Shown here: piece after piece, positions 9,071-17,827 of the stretch
Layout of the letters: every line of letters begins with the position of its first letter
Position numbering within the stretch: position 1 is the stretch's first letter
Source of the DNA: Rhodospirillaceae bacterium bin65
GTDB lineage: Bacteria; Pseudomonadota; Alphaproteobacteria; Bin65
Length of the DNA stretch: 44,189 nucleotides
Direction of reading: 5' to 3'
Assembly: GCA_002238725.1 (NCBI GenBank)
Contig: MPMX01000036.1
Location: forward strand, 1 to 44,189
Made by a program: the position numbers and the translations under genes
The notes under the pieces: model-generated
Databases searched by the model: none
Seen by the model: only the letters and a program-made list of their open reading frames with translations
What the model was told of the DNA's origin: nothing

Positions 9071-10531
9071 CTAACGCCCATATTTCGCCCAGTGGTTGCC
9101 GAACATCTCTTCCTCGCCGGGACGGTCTTCCGGGATCGTCGTGACGAGGTGGGTGATGTTGACGAAATTCGACCAGTTGAGGTTGTCGGAAATCGTGTTG
9201 CCGGCCCAGGTGCCGCCGCCCATCGACAGGGTGAACGGCATGGCGTTGTCGAAACTGCCGCCGTTGCCGAAGGTGTGGGCCTGGTTGACCAGCACCCGCA
9301 CGACATCGGTCGATGCCGCGAGGTCGCGCGCGCGGTCCATGTCCTGCGTGTGGATGCCGACGGAGTGGCCGAGCCCCTTGACCTGCAGGATGGCCGCCGC
9401 GATGCGTTTGGCGTCGGCGAAGTTCCGCGCCCGGTAAATCGTCAGGACCAGCGAGAGCTTCTCGTCGGCGAAGGAGTGTTTGCCGCCGACGGCGTCTTCC
9501 TCGACCATGAAGAACTTTGCCGCGCCGGCGTCTTGCGGCAGGCCGAATACCGCGGCGGCGACATCGGCGTCCTTGGCGATGATGCGCCGGTTGAGCGTGC
9601 CGCCCTGCCACAACACGTCCTCGATCGCCGCTTTCTCGCGCAGCGTGCAGCGGTAGCCGCCGGCTTCGGCCAGCGCCGCCACGGCCGCTTCATAGACATC
9701 GTCCAGGATGATGATTGCGTTTTCGGATGAGCAGGAGGTGGCGTTGTCGAAGATTTTCGACGCGCAGATTTTCCGGGCCGCATCGGCGAGGTCAGCGGTC
9801 GAATCGACGATGACCGGCACGTTGCCGGGGCCGACGCCGATGGTCACCGTGCCGGATTTCATGGCCCGCTGCACATTGTTCTGGCTGCCGGTGACGACCA
9901 CCAGATCGCATTGGTCCATCAGCGCCTGGGTCAGCGCCTTGTCGACCGGCGGCGGCAGGATCTGGACAAGGTCTTCGGGATGGCCGGCCTTCGCCAGCTC
10001 CGCGCGCATCAGGCGCACGGTCTCCATCGTCGTTTTCTGGCCGGCCGGCGAGGGCGCGATGATGACCGCATTGCCGCCCTTGAGCGCCATCATGGCCTTG
10101 TTGACGGGCGTCGCAGCCGGGTTGGTCGACGGGCAGACCGCGCCGACGACGCCGACCGGCTTGCCGTATTTCACCAGGCCGCGCTCCGGCAGTTCCTCGA
10201 TCGCGCCGACCGTTTTGACCCGCATCAGGTCGCGCAGGGTGCCGAAGGTCTTGCGGGTGTTCTTGATTACCTTGCTCTCGACATTGCCGAGGCCGGTATC
10301 CTCGACCGCGAGTTCCGCCAGCATCCGGGCATTTTCGGGCTTGTAGATCGACCATGCGAGCGCGGTCACGGCCTCGTCGACCCGCACCTGGTCGCCGTTC
10401 TCGTAGGCGTCCATGGCCGCCAGGGCCCGGGCGACCAGACCGGCTACGACCGACCCGGCATCGGCCTCCGGAGCCGTCCGGCCGTCCGGCAGCGGCAGGC
10501 GCGCCGCGATAGCTGACTGTTCAGTCACCAT
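9071..10531 (-). CDS. sauS: Sulfoacetaldehyde dehydrogenase (CoA-acylating), SauS-like
   Basis: This 486-residue acylating aldehyde dehydrogenase belongs to the EutE/AdhE-N/SauS branch. The catalytic cysteine is C267 in FDNATSCSSENAI. The nucleotide-binding stretch VGVVGAVCPSTNPAATPVNK lies at about 126-145 and GVGPGNVPV at about 232-240. SauS of Cupriavidus necator reduces sulfoacetyl-CoA to sulfoacetaldehyde with NADPH. The same direction is expected here because the ligase genes follow immediately and xsc, which needs sulfoacetaldehyde, ends the operon. The start at 10531 has GGAG about 5 nt upstream. A 140-bp spacer with a strong hairpin precedes it, the largest gap within the operon. Acetaldehyde or succinate-semialdehyde activity cannot be excluded by sequence alone. 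Confidence 0.87.
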   Translation of the reverse strand: MVTEQSAIAARLPLPDGRTAPEADAGSVVAGLVARALAAMDAYENGDQVRVDEAVTALAWSIYKPENARMLAELAVEDTGLGNVESKVIKNTRKTFGTLRDLMRVKTVGAIEELPERGLVKYGKPVGVVGAVCPSTNPAATPVNKAMMALKGGNAVIIAPSPAGQKTTMETVRLMRAELAKAGHPEDLVQILPPPVDKALTQALMDQCDLVVVTGSQNNVQRAMKSGTVTIGVGPGNVPVIVDSTADLADAARKICASKIFDNATSCSSENAIIILDDVYEAAVAALAEAGGYRCTLREKAAIEDVLWQGGTLNRRIIAKDADVAAAVFGLPQDAGAAKFFMVEEDAVGGKHSFADEKLSLVLTIYRARNFADAKRIAAAILQVKGLGHSVGIHTQDMDRARDLAASTDVVRVLVNQAHTFGNGGSFDNAMPFTLSMGGGTWAGNTISDNLNWSNFVNITHLVTTIPEDRPGEEEMFGNHWAKYGR

Positions 10532-10592
10532 GTACTCCGCAGTTAGGAGTCCGCCGGATGGCCGGCAGCCGATCCGACGGCTTCCGTCGTCG

Positions 10593-10642
10593 CCGCTCCG
10601 GAGGCCGCCGCCGGCCGCCCCGGCCTGTCAGGACCGGAGCGG
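10593..10642 (-). other. GC-rich two-tier hairpin in the tctC-sauS spacer
   Basis: CCGCTCCGG (10593-10601) pairs with CCGGAGCGG (10634-10642). Directly inside, AGGCCG (10602-10607) pairs with CGGCCT (10621-10626). It lies 30 nt beyond the tctC stop on the transcribed minus strand and has no following T-run. It could act as a 3' stabiliser or partial terminator that lowers expression of the enzymes relative to the binding protein. Structure seen; role inferred. Confidence 0.5.
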
Positions 10643-10671
10643 ACAGCGGCGAACGACCGGAAGAAATTTCC

Positions 10672-11628
10672 CTACAGGCCCTTGAGCAGGCCGGTCAGGA
10701 ACTTCTGGCGCTCGGCCCACATCTTCTGGACCGCGGCGCGGTCCATGATGCGGATCGGCGAGCCGCCGTTGCGCATCTGCTTGGCGACGCGCTTGTTCGC
10801 GAACATCTTGGGCATGATCGCCGCCAGCTTGTCGATCACGGCCTGCGGCGTGCCCTTGCGGACCATGATGCCGCGGAAGTTGACCGACGAATCGTCGACC
10901 GCATAGCCCTGCTCCTTGAAGGTCGGCACGTCCGGCAGGAACTGCTTGTCCCGTTGGAGATCGGCGATACCGAGAATTTTCAGGTTGCCACGGCTGCGGT
11001 AGGAGTCCGACAGGTTGTTGACACCAGCTATGACCTGGCCGCCCAGTACAGACTTCAGGGCCGGCGCGCCGCCCTTGTGCGGCACGTAGCGCAGCTTGAC
11101 GCCCAGCGCCTTCTGGATCTGCAGGAAGGCGATGTGGTGGCCGACGAACAGGCCGGCGCCGGAGACCGTCACCTTGCCCGGATTGTCCTTCGCCCAGGCC
11201 GCCAGGTCCTTCACGGAATTGAACTTGCTCTTCTTGTTGACGACGAGGACGGCCGGATCGGCGCCCCAGTTGGCGATCGGTTCGAGATTGTCGATGTTGT
11301 ACTTGGTCTTGAACTTGATCGACTGGGCGATGAAGTGCGGCACGTTATAGGCCGCCATCTGGTAGCCGTCGGTCGACGCCCTGGAGGCGAAGTGGTTCCA
11401 GCCCACCTTGCCGCCGGCGCCCGGCCGGTTGAGGATCACGATCGGCTGGCCGAGCAGGCCCTTGTTCGCCGCCACCATGGTGACGATGCGGGCCTGGAAG
11501 TCGGTCGCGCCGCCCGGGCTGTAGGCGACCGTCAGGCTGACCGGCTTGTCGGGATAGTCGGCGGCAGCGGCGTACCCCGCCGGCAATGCGACGGACAGCG
11601 CCGCCGCGGCGATGAGAAATTTCTTCAT
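10672..11628 (-). CDS. tctC: Tripartite tricarboxylate transporter (TTT) substrate-binding protein, TctC/Bug family
   Basis: This 318-residue periplasmic receptor has a clear signal peptide (MKKFLIAAAALSVALPAGYAA, cleavage near residue 22-23). The mature start is DYPDKPVSLTVAYSPGGATD, the standard opening of the Bug/TctC family (PF03970-like fold). NRPGAGGKVGWNHF near residue 70 is the usual ligand-loop region. It would deliver a carboxylated substrate to the TctAB membrane pair. In this operon the best candidate is sulfoacetate, an inference from the downstream enzymes. The ATG at 11628 follows GGAGGAAA, a strong ribosome site. It lies third, after tctA and tctB, and is followed by a 140-bp spacer before sauS. 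Confidence 0.93.
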   Translation of the reverse strand: MKKFLIAAAALSVALPAGYAAAADYPDKPVSLTVAYSPGGATDFQARIVTMVAANKGLLGQPIVILNRPGAGGKVGWNHFASRASTDGYQMAAYNVPHFIAQSIKFKTKYNIDNLEPIANWGADPAVLVVNKKSKFNSVKDLAAWAKDNPGKVTVSGAGLFVGHHIAFLQIQKALGVKLRYVPHKGGAPALKSVLGGQVIAGVNNLSDSYRSRGNLKILGIADLQRDKQFLPDVPTFKEQGYAVDDSSVNFRGIMVRKGTPQAVIDKLAAIMPKMFANKRVAKQMRNGGSPIRIMDRAAVQKMWAERQKFLTGLLKGL

Positions 11629-11693
11629 TTTCGGTTTCCTCCACTTTCGTTCGTAGGCGCGAACGCCGGTTGGCAGCCGGGCCGGCGGCACGG

Positions 11694-12242
11694 CTAGAAC
11701 AGGATGCCCTGCGGGGTCTGCACCTTCAGCCCCAGGGCGAAAACGGCATAGATGACGGCGACGAAGCCGACGGTGACGGCCAGCCTGACCGCCCAGGTCC
11801 GCACTTTGCCGTGCGGCTGCGGATCGTACAGGCTGTACAGAGTGAGCATGGCGAGAAAGGCAGCGCTGTAAAAGCCGAGCCATTCGGCCAGCGCAAAGAC
11901 ATAGACCAGCATCACGGCGAGGCCGGCAGCGATATTCAGGAACTGTTGGCCGCTGATGCCGGCGCCGGTCCGGTTCCGGCCGCGCACGGCGCGCAGCAGG
12001 GCCATCAGGGACAGCGCAACCATGATCCCGGAAAAGAGCTGCGGGAACAGGTAGGGCTGCGGATCCTCGACATCGAAACTGACGATCGTGATCCACCCGC
12101 CGACCGCCAGAATGACCAGGGCGGCGACCGACTGTTGCAGTCGGCCCGCAACCGCCGGAGCAGGCATCGCTTCGGACCCGGTCCCGGATTCGGTCCCTGG
12201 CACGGCTTCGGGCGAAGTCTCGACTGCGGGCTTGCCGGTCAT
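11694..12242 (-). CDS. tctB: TTT transporter small membrane subunit, TctB family
   Basis: This 182-residue protein has a hydrophilic, Pro/Glu/Ser-rich N-terminus of about 35 residues and then four hydrophobic segments (beginning QQSVAALVILAVGGWITIVSF). The first loop carries the frequent TctB sequence DPQPYLFPQLFSGIMVALSL, and the last segment ends VFALGLKVQTPQGILF, a typical TctB tail. It forms the inner-membrane transporter with TctA, and its ATG overlaps the tctA stop (ATGA at 12242-12239). The proton or sodium motive force would drive import; substrate is inferred to be sulfoacetate. Confidence 0.9.
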   Translation of the reverse strand: MTGKPAVETSPEAVPGTESGTGSEAMPAPAVAGRLQQSVAALVILAVGGWITIVSFDVEDPQPYLFPQLFSGIMVALSLMALLRAVRGRNRTGAGISGQQFLNIAAGLAVMLVYVFALAEWLGFYSAAFLAMLTLYSLYDPQPHGKVRTWAVRLAVTVGFVAVIYAVFALGLKVQTPQGILF

Positions 12243-13756
12243 GCGACCGCTCCCGCGGAATCGGCCCGGTCCTTCCTCTTCGCACGGATTTCGCCGGCGA
12301 TGCTGTAGCCCAGCGACAGCACGACGAAGGCAATCAGCAGGACGTTCAGCCAACCGGTCAGGAAATAGGCCGCGATGCCGTCCTGCGCCTCGCCGATAAT
12401 CCGGCCCTGGACATAGTTGTGCTCGGCGATCGGCCCCAGGATGATGCCGAGCACCAGGGGCGCCGGGCTGAAGCCGTACTGCGCCAGGAAATACATGCCG
12501 ATGCCGAGGACGAGCATGATCGCGACGTCGGCCATCGAGTTCTGCACGCTGTAGCTGCCGAAGACGGCGAGGACGAGTATCGCGCCGGCCAGAATCGGCG
12601 GTTTGACTTCGATCACCTTGGCGGCGAGGCCAGCGATCGCCAGGCCGAAGACCAGCATCAGGATCTGGCCGATCAGCATTGAATTGATGAAGGAAAAGGC
12701 GACCGCGGCGTGTTTCTGGAACAGGTCGGGTCCCGGGAAGATGCCGTGGATCAACAGCCCGCCGAGCAGGACCGCCGCCGTCGGGCTGCCCGGCACGGAA
12801 AGGGTGAGCAGCGGCACCAGCGACGGGCCGACCATCGCGTTGTTCGCGCTCTCGGCGGCGACGACGCCCTCGCTCTCGCCCGTGCCGTACTTTGCGCTGT
12901 TCTTCGAGAACCGCCGCGACTGGTCGTAGGCGACAAGGCCGGCAATTTGGCCGCCGGCGCCGGGAATGAGGCCGACGACCGTGCCGACCACGCCGCCGAT
13001 GATCAGCGCCCTGACCTTGGAAATCGTCTCCATCGCCGAACGCCAGACACTGGCGCGCCGGACTTCGAATACGCTCCGATTCGGGTCGTGGCGCCCGCCC
13101 GCCAGCATTTCGATGACCTGCGGGATAGCGAACAGGCCGATCAGGGCGGCGATGATGTGGACTCCGCCTTCCAGTTCCTCGGTGAAGATGAACCGCTCGA
13201 CACCCTGAACCGAGTCCGAGCCGATCATCGCGATCCACAGGCCGAGGCAGCCGGCCAGCAGGCCCTTGACGACGGATTTCGAATCCAGTGTACCGATGAT
13301 CGTCACGCCCAGAATGGCGACCCAGAACAGGTGCGACGGCCCGAACTTCAGCGCCCAGCTTGCCAGCACCGGAGTCAGGAAGATCAGCACCAGAATGCCG
13401 AGAACGCCGCCGATCGCCGACGAGATGAAGCAGATCTGCAGGGCCCGCGCGCCGGCGCCTTTGCGGGCCATGACATTGCCGTCGAGCGCGGTCGCGATGT
13501 TGGCCGGCGCGCCGGGAATGTTGAGCAGGATGGCGCTGACCGCCCCTCCCGCGACCGTCGATGTATAGGCCGCTCCCAGCAGCATCAGCCCCTGGGCCGG
13601 GTCCATGTGGAAGGTGAACGGGATCAGCAAGGCGACCGCCATGGTCGGCGACAGGCCGGGCGTCGCGCCCAGCAGCAGCCCGCCGATCGTGCCGGCGCAC
13701 AGAATCAGCATGGAAGACCATGTGAAAACCGCGCCGAAATGGTCGAGAAATTCCAC
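12239..13756 (-). CDS. tctA: TTT transporter large membrane subunit, TctA family
   Basis: This 505-residue, roughly 12-helix membrane protein shows TctA hallmarks: LLLGATPGLSPTMAVALLIPFTF near the N-terminus, ILLNIPGAPANIATALDG, and the repeat-related GLIPGAGGQIAGLVAYDQSRRFSK in the second half. Length matches the family. It starts at a GTG (13756); the frame is closed by a TGA a short distance upstream and no ATG is available. The gene order A-B-C is the reverse of the classical tctCBA order. It is the first gene of the putative sulfoacetate operon, and a 30-bp palindromic operator lies 88 bp upstream. Confidence 0.93.
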   Translation of the reverse strand: MEFLDHFGAVFTWSSMLILCAGTIGGLLLGATPGLSPTMAVALLIPFTFHMDPAQGLMLLGAAYTSTVAGGAVSAILLNIPGAPANIATALDGNVMARKGAGARALQICFISSAIGGVLGILVLIFLTPVLASWALKFGPSHLFWVAILGVTIIGTLDSKSVVKGLLAGCLGLWIAMIGSDSVQGVERFIFTEELEGGVHIIAALIGLFAIPQVIEMLAGGRHDPNRSVFEVRRASVWRSAMETISKVRALIIGGVVGTVVGLIPGAGGQIAGLVAYDQSRRFSKNSAKYGTGESEGVVAAESANNAMVGPSLVPLLTLSVPGSPTAAVLLGGLLIHGIFPGPDLFQKHAAVAFSFINSMLIGQILMLVFGLAIAGLAAKVIEVKPPILAGAILVLAVFGSYSVQNSMADVAIMLVLGIGMYFLAQYGFSPAPLVLGIILGPIAEHNYVQGRIIGEAQDGIAAYFLTGWLNVLLIAFVVLSLGYSIAGEIRAKRKDRADSAGAVA

Positions 13757-13843
13757 GTCCGGTTCCCGTTCCGCTTCCGTCGATCACCGCCCGGCACCGG
13801 CTGCAAAGGCACTGCCGGAATCGACATATCCTCCACGCTAATG

Positions 13844-13873
13844 AATGAAAACGCTTTTGCAAACGTTTTCATT
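13844..13873. promoter_or_regulatory. LacI-type operator 1, upstream of tctA
   Basis: This 30-bp site is AATGAAAACG, CTTTTGCAAA, CGTTTTCATT, with the outer 10-mers perfectly inverted. It contains TGCAAACGTTTTCA, which fits the general LacI/GalR-family operator pattern with a central CG. It sits 88 bp upstream of the tctA GTG in the 171-bp gap after the broken exporter gene. It differs from the second copy (15045-15074) at only 3 of 30 positions. The nearby LacI-family regulator is the natural candidate to bind it and control the whole tctA-to-xsc operon. Confidence 0.8.
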
Positions 13874-13927
13874 TACGCAAGGGAGCAGTCTGGAAAACAG
13901 CGCCGACTGCCCGGAATGCCCCCTGGC

Positions 13928-14956
13928 CTACATCAGAGCCCGGATGCCGATACAGATGAAGATGGCGAGAAACAGGGTTTCGGCGCAGATCAGGACGATT
14001 GCCGGCGCGCCGACTTCGGCAATCTTGCGCAGCGACGTCTTCATTCCGACGGCCGCTATGGCAGTCAGCAGCGCCCAGCGGGAAATGCCGGCCAGCAGAT
14101 CGCGCACCGAAGCGGGAACCAGATCGAACTAGTTGGCGGCAGCCAACGCGAAAAACAGCAGGATGAATCCCGGCACCAGCGGCGGCCTTTCCCCGACCGG
14201 CCGATCGACGCCGAAGGCGGTGAAAAACAGGCCGAAGATCAGGATGACCGGCGCGAGCATGGTCACTCTGATGAGCTTGACCACCGTCGCGGATTCCCCC
14301 GTCGTCTCCGACACGGAAAATCCGGCGCCCACCACCTGGGCGACATCGTGGATCGTGCCGCCGAAGAACACGCCCGTTTCCGTCTCGGTCAGGCGCAGCA
14401 GATCGGCGACGATCGGGTAGACGATCATCGCCAGCGTGCTCAGAACGGTCACGCCGAGAACGGTGAAGGTCAGGTTCCGCTCCGAGTGCCGGTTCTTCGG
14501 CAGGATCGAGGCGATGGCCATGGCGGCGGACGCGCCACAGATGGCTACGGCGCCGCCGGTCAGCAAGGCAAGACGCCAACCCCTGCCCAGGAGGCGCGCG
14601 CCGACCAGCCCGAAGCCGACCACGGCGAAGACGCCGGCGATCACCAGGGCGATCGGTTCCCATCCCAGTCCGGCAACCAGATCGGCGCTGATACGCACGC
14701 CCAGCAGCGCCACGCCGATGCGAAGGATGCTCTGGCTGGACAGGTCGATTCCGGCAACGCACCGCCCCTCCTCGGCGAGGAAGCCGAAGGCGATCCCCAG
14801 CAGCAGGGCGAGCAGCATCGCCGGCGCGCCGTAGTGATCGGAAAGGAATTGCGCGGCGATCGCAAGGACGACCGACAGCAGCACGCCCGGTCCGACGGTC
14901 GCAAGCCCGGACCTGAGCCCCGATATTCTCAGGGGAAGCTTCTTGATTTCGGGCAT
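13928..14956 (-). pseudogene. YeiH-family putative sulfate exporter gene interrupted by an amber codon
   Basis: From the ATG at 14956 the frame encodes 275 residues of a multi-helix membrane protein of the YeiH/UPF0324 putative sulfate exporter family (GAPAMLLALLLGIAFGFL, ILRIGVALLGVRISADLV, AICGASAAMAIASI, GGTIHDVAQVVGAGFSVS). A TAG follows at 14131-14129. The same frame then continues for 66 more residues (FDLVPASVRDLLAGISRW, then AVGMKTSLRKIAEVGAPA) to a TAG at 13928. Read through, the total is about 342 residues, the usual family length, so the lesion is one nonsense codon without frameshift. Homologues often have Asn-Ser here, so TCG to TAG is a likely origin (from memory). An in-frame TTG at 14962 is an alternative start. 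Position inside the sulfonate regulon suggests a sulfite/sulfate export role. Confidence 0.85.
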
Positions 14957-15044
14957 CGGCAACCGGTCCGTCCGATGTTTCGGCGCGGCGCGCCGCCGGA
15001 TTGGAGACCCGGCTCTTGAAGTCGTGGAGACTTACAGGCTATGA

Positions 15045-15074
15045 AATGAAAACTCCTTTGCAAACGATTTCATT
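15045..15074. promoter_or_regulatory. LacI-type operator 2, upstream of lacI-family gene and exporter
   Basis: This site is AATGAAAACT, CCTTTGCAAA, CGATTTCATT, matching 27 of 30 positions of operator 1, with the same TGCAAACGnTTTCA core. It ends 18 bp before the regulator's ATG (15093), where bound protein would block transcription or elongation into its own gene. It also lies about 90 bp upstream of the divergent exporter start. It therefore suggests autoregulation plus shared control. Confidence 0.78.
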
Positions 15075-15092
15075 CCAGGCTTCGTTCAGGGC

Positions 15093-16160
15093 ATGGCGCG
15101 ACAGGGAAAACGCGGACGGCTGCCGGGCATCGTCGATGTCGCCAACCGGGCGAAGGTCTCGCCGGCGACCGTATCGCGCTATTTCAACGATCCCGATATC
15201 GTCCGCTACCGGACCCGGGAACGCATCCGCCACGCGGTCGAGGAACTCGGCTATGTCCGCAACCGGGCCGTGCGCAGCATGGTCGGCGGCGCCACCGGCA
15301 GCATCGGCCTCGTCATCCCGACGATCGACAACGCGATCTTCTCGGAAATGCTCCAGACCTTCTCTTCCGCCCTGGCGACCCACGGCCGGACCATGCTGAT
15401 CGCCGCCCACGGCTACGATCTGGCGCGCGAAGCCGTACTCGTCCATTCGCTCTCGGAGCAGCGGGTCGATGCGCTGGCGCTGGTCGGACTGGAGCATCGG
15501 CCGGAAACCCTGGTTCAGATCGAGCGGCAGGGCATTCCCGCCGCCATGCTGTGGAACTACCGCCCCGGCGGGGACTGGCCATGCATCGGCTTCGACAACG
15601 AGCTGGCCGGCCGGATGGCGGCCGAGCATCTGCTGGCGCTCGGCCACCGGGACATCCTGTTCGCGACCGGCGAGGAGCGCTCCAACGACCGCGCCGCCGG
15701 CCGTCGCAAGGGTGCGCTGGAGGCCGCCCGCCGCGCCGGCCTTGCGGTGCCGGACGGACGGCGCATCGCCTGCCCCTACGACATCCGCATGTCGAAGGAG
15801 ACGATCGCCCGCAACCTGGAGGACGGCGGCCGGCCGACCGCCGTTTTCGCCGGCAACGACGTGATCGCCCAGGGCGCCATGTTCGCCGCCGCCTCTCTCG
15901 GCGTCCGCGTGCCGGACGATCTCTCGATCATCGGGATCGGCGACTTCCGCGGCTCGGACGCCTTCGAGCCCGGCCTGACCACCGTACGAATCCCGGCGCG
16001 CCGGATCGGCCAGCTCGCAGCCGACGCCCTGGTCGAGATGATCGACTGGCCGGAGGCGGACTTCCACCACGAGCATTGCTGCCCGCTGGAGTTGATCGTT
16101 CGCGGGACGTGCAACGCGCCCGGCCGGCTGCTACGGTCTGCGCCGGGAGGGAACGCATGA
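15093..16160 (+). CDS. LacI/GalR-family transcriptional regulator of the sulfonate cluster
   Basis: This 355-residue repressor has an N-terminal helix-turn-helix (GIVDVANRAKVSPATVSRYF, 12-31), a hinge helix (about 45-64) and a periplasmic-binding-protein-like effector domain (from SIGLVIPTIDN, residue 70 onward). DNA-binding specificity is plausibly shown by the two 30-bp palindromes nearby. One lies immediately upstream of this gene and the other upstream of tctA. Effector is unknown; sulfoacetate or a CoA-pathway intermediate would be logical. Its stop overlaps the start of the cystathionine beta-synthase-like gene (ATGA at 16157-16160), so that enzyme is co-expressed and probably under the same control. 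Ribosome site weak. Confidence 0.92.
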   Translation: MARQGKRGRLPGIVDVANRAKVSPATVSRYFNDPDIVRYRTRERIRHAVEELGYVRNRAVRSMVGGATGSIGLVIPTIDNAIFSEMLQTFSSALATHGRTMLIAAHGYDLAREAVLVHSLSEQRVDALALVGLEHRPETLVQIERQGIPAAMLWNYRPGGDWPCIGFDNELAGRMAAEHLLALGHRDILFATGEERSNDRAAGRRKGALEAARRAGLAVPDGRRIACPYDIRMSKETIARNLEDGGRPTAVFAGNDVIAQGAMFAAASLGVRVPDDLSIIGIGDFRGSDAFEPGLTTVRIPARRIGQLAADALVEMIDWPEADFHHEHCCPLELIVRGTCNAPGRLLRSAPGGNA

Positions 16161-17569
16161 ACAATCCGCGCGATACGGAGGCCGGAGCCGGCAACGGCCC
16201 GTCGACGCTCGACGCGATCGGCAATACGCCGATGGTGGAGCTGCGCAACCTGGATACGGGCCCGTGCCGCCTGTTCGCCAAGATGGAATTGTTCAATCCG
16301 GGCGGCTCGATCAAGGACCGGATCGCGCTCGGCATGGTCGAAGCGGCCGAGCGCGACGGGCGCCTGAAGCCGGGCGGCACCATCGTCGAGGCGACCTCCG
16401 GCAACACCGGCATCGGCCTCGCCCTGGTCGCGGCCCTGAAGGGCTACCGCATGATCCTGATCATCCCGGACAAGATGAGCCGGGAAAAGATCCAGCAGTG
16501 CCGGGCCCTGGGCGCCGAGGTGATCGTCACCCGGACGGACGTGCCGCCCGGCCATCCCCTGCAATACCAGACCATGGCTGCGGACATCGAGGCGCGCACG
16601 CCCGGCGCGCTCTATATCCGCCAGCACTACAACCCGGACAATCCCGCCGTCCACGAAGTCACGACCGGCCCGGAGATATGGCGCCAGATGGGCGGCGCCA
16701 TCGACGCCATTATCGGCGGCATCGGCACGGCCGGAACCATGACCGGGCTGGGCCGCTATTTCCGCAAGATCGCGCCGGATCTGAAGATGATCCTGGCCGA
16801 TCCCGCCGGCTCCCTGCTGGCGCCCTACGTCCAGACCGGCGAACTGACCGAGCCCGGCGCCTGGGTCGTGGAAGGGATCGGCGAGGACGAACTGCCGCCG
16901 GTCGGCGACATGTCGCTGATCGACGAAGCCATCGTCGTCAGCGACCGGGACAGCCTGACCGCGGCGCGCGGCCTGCTGAAGGCCGAGGGCATCATGGGCG
17001 GATCGTCCACCGGCACCATCGTCTCCGCGGCCGTCGAATGGTGCCGCAGGCAGACGGCGCCGAAACGGGTGGTCGCCATCATCCCGGACGGCGGCGACAA
17101 GTATCTCTCCAAGATGTACGACGACCACTGGATGGCCGACCAGGGCTTCGTCGAGCGCGAGACCTATGGCGATCTGCGCGACCTGATCGCGCGCCGGCAC
17201 GACGAGCATGAGGACATCACCGTCCCGCCCGACGCAACCCTGGCGATCGCGCTCGGCAAGATGCGGCTGTTCAATATCTCCCAGCTTCCCGTGGTGCAGG
17301 ACGAGCGCATCATCGGCCTGATCGACGAATCCGACCTGTTGCAGCGGGTACTCGCCAACACCGATATGGGGGGCGCTTTCGGCGACCTGGTCGCGACGGC
17401 CATGACGGCGAAGCTCGAAACCCTGCCGCCGGGCGCCGGGCTGGACGCCGTCAAGGCCACCTTCGACAAGGGCTTCGTTGCGCTGATCCGGGACGAGACG
17501 CAGTATTGGGGACTGGTGACCCGGACCGACCTGCTGAACTGGCTGCGCCGCAACCGGCCGGCGGCATAG
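16157..17569 (+). CDS. cbs: Cystathionine beta-synthase-like PLP enzyme with CBS pair
   Basis: This 470-residue cytosolic enzyme joins a fold-type II PLP domain to a C-terminal CBS-domain pair. The PLP lysine is K53 in NPGGSIKDRIAL. The substrate loop is TSGNTG (80-85), and the phosphate-binding loop is GGIGTAGTMTG (187-197). The two CBS motifs cover about 345-470 (ITVPPDATLAIALGKM through YWGLVTRTDLLNWL). It lacks the N-terminal heme region of animal CBS, as do bacterial members. The expected reaction is beta-replacement on serine by homocysteine. Cysteine synthase-type use of sulfide, or another sulfur nucleophile such as sulfite, is possible. It has a strong GGGAGG ribosome site and overlaps the lacI-family stop by 4 nt, placing a sulfur amino-acid enzyme inside the sulfonate regulon. 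Confidence 0.88.
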   Translation: MNNPRDTEAGAGNGPSTLDAIGNTPMVELRNLDTGPCRLFAKMELFNPGGSIKDRIALGMVEAAERDGRLKPGGTIVEATSGNTGIGLALVAALKGYRMILIIPDKMSREKIQQCRALGAEVIVTRTDVPPGHPLQYQTMAADIEARTPGALYIRQHYNPDNPAVHEVTTGPEIWRQMGGAIDAIIGGIGTAGTMTGLGRYFRKIAPDLKMILADPAGSLLAPYVQTGELTEPGAWVVEGIGEDELPPVGDMSLIDEAIVVSDRDSLTAARGLLKAEGIMGGSSTGTIVSAAVEWCRRQTAPKRVVAIIPDGGDKYLSKMYDDHWMADQGFVERETYGDLRDLIARRHDEHEDITVPPDATLAIALGKMRLFNISQLPVVQDERIIGLIDESDLLQRVLANTDMGGAFGDLVATAMTAKLETLPPGAGLDAVKATFDKGFVALIRDETQYWGLVTRTDLLNWLRRNRPAA

Positions 17570-17827
17570 GCCGGCTTCCGGCAATAGGTATGCTAGCTGC
17601 GGCGGCTTTCGGGTTTCGAACTCGAAATCTACGCTGTGACAAAAGCTTGGCGATCGGGGAGGAAATCGGTCGATGTCCGCACAGTACAATCCCCTCCTCC
17701 TCCGTGCCGCCCCGGACGGAGCGAAGCGGAGATCCGGGGACCAGAGCCACAGGCACATGACTTTCGGGTCGGCTCTGGTCCCCGGCTCTCTCTTCGGTCG
17801 GCCGGGGCAGCACAGCTATATTCCCTG
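17570..17827. other. Intergenic spacer with REP-like palindrome
   Basis: This 258-bp gap between cbs and rlmE contains no gene. Its right half carries a 15-bp perfect inverted repeat (listed separately) embedded in CCCCGGA/TCCGGGG sequence of the kind dispersed through many alphaproteobacterial genomes. A TATATT at 17817-17822 lies only 5 nt before the rlmE ATG. Confidence 0.6.
17734..17785. repeat. 15-bp inverted repeat, 22-nt loop
   Basis: CCGGGGACCAGAGCC (17734-17748) is exactly inverted as GGCTCTGGTCCCCGG (17771-17785). Flanking CCCCGGA to the left adds alternative pairings. It probably belongs to a dispersed intergenic palindrome family. It also lies downstream of cbs, where it could serve as a bidirectional transcript end; there is no T-run. 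Confidence 0.75.
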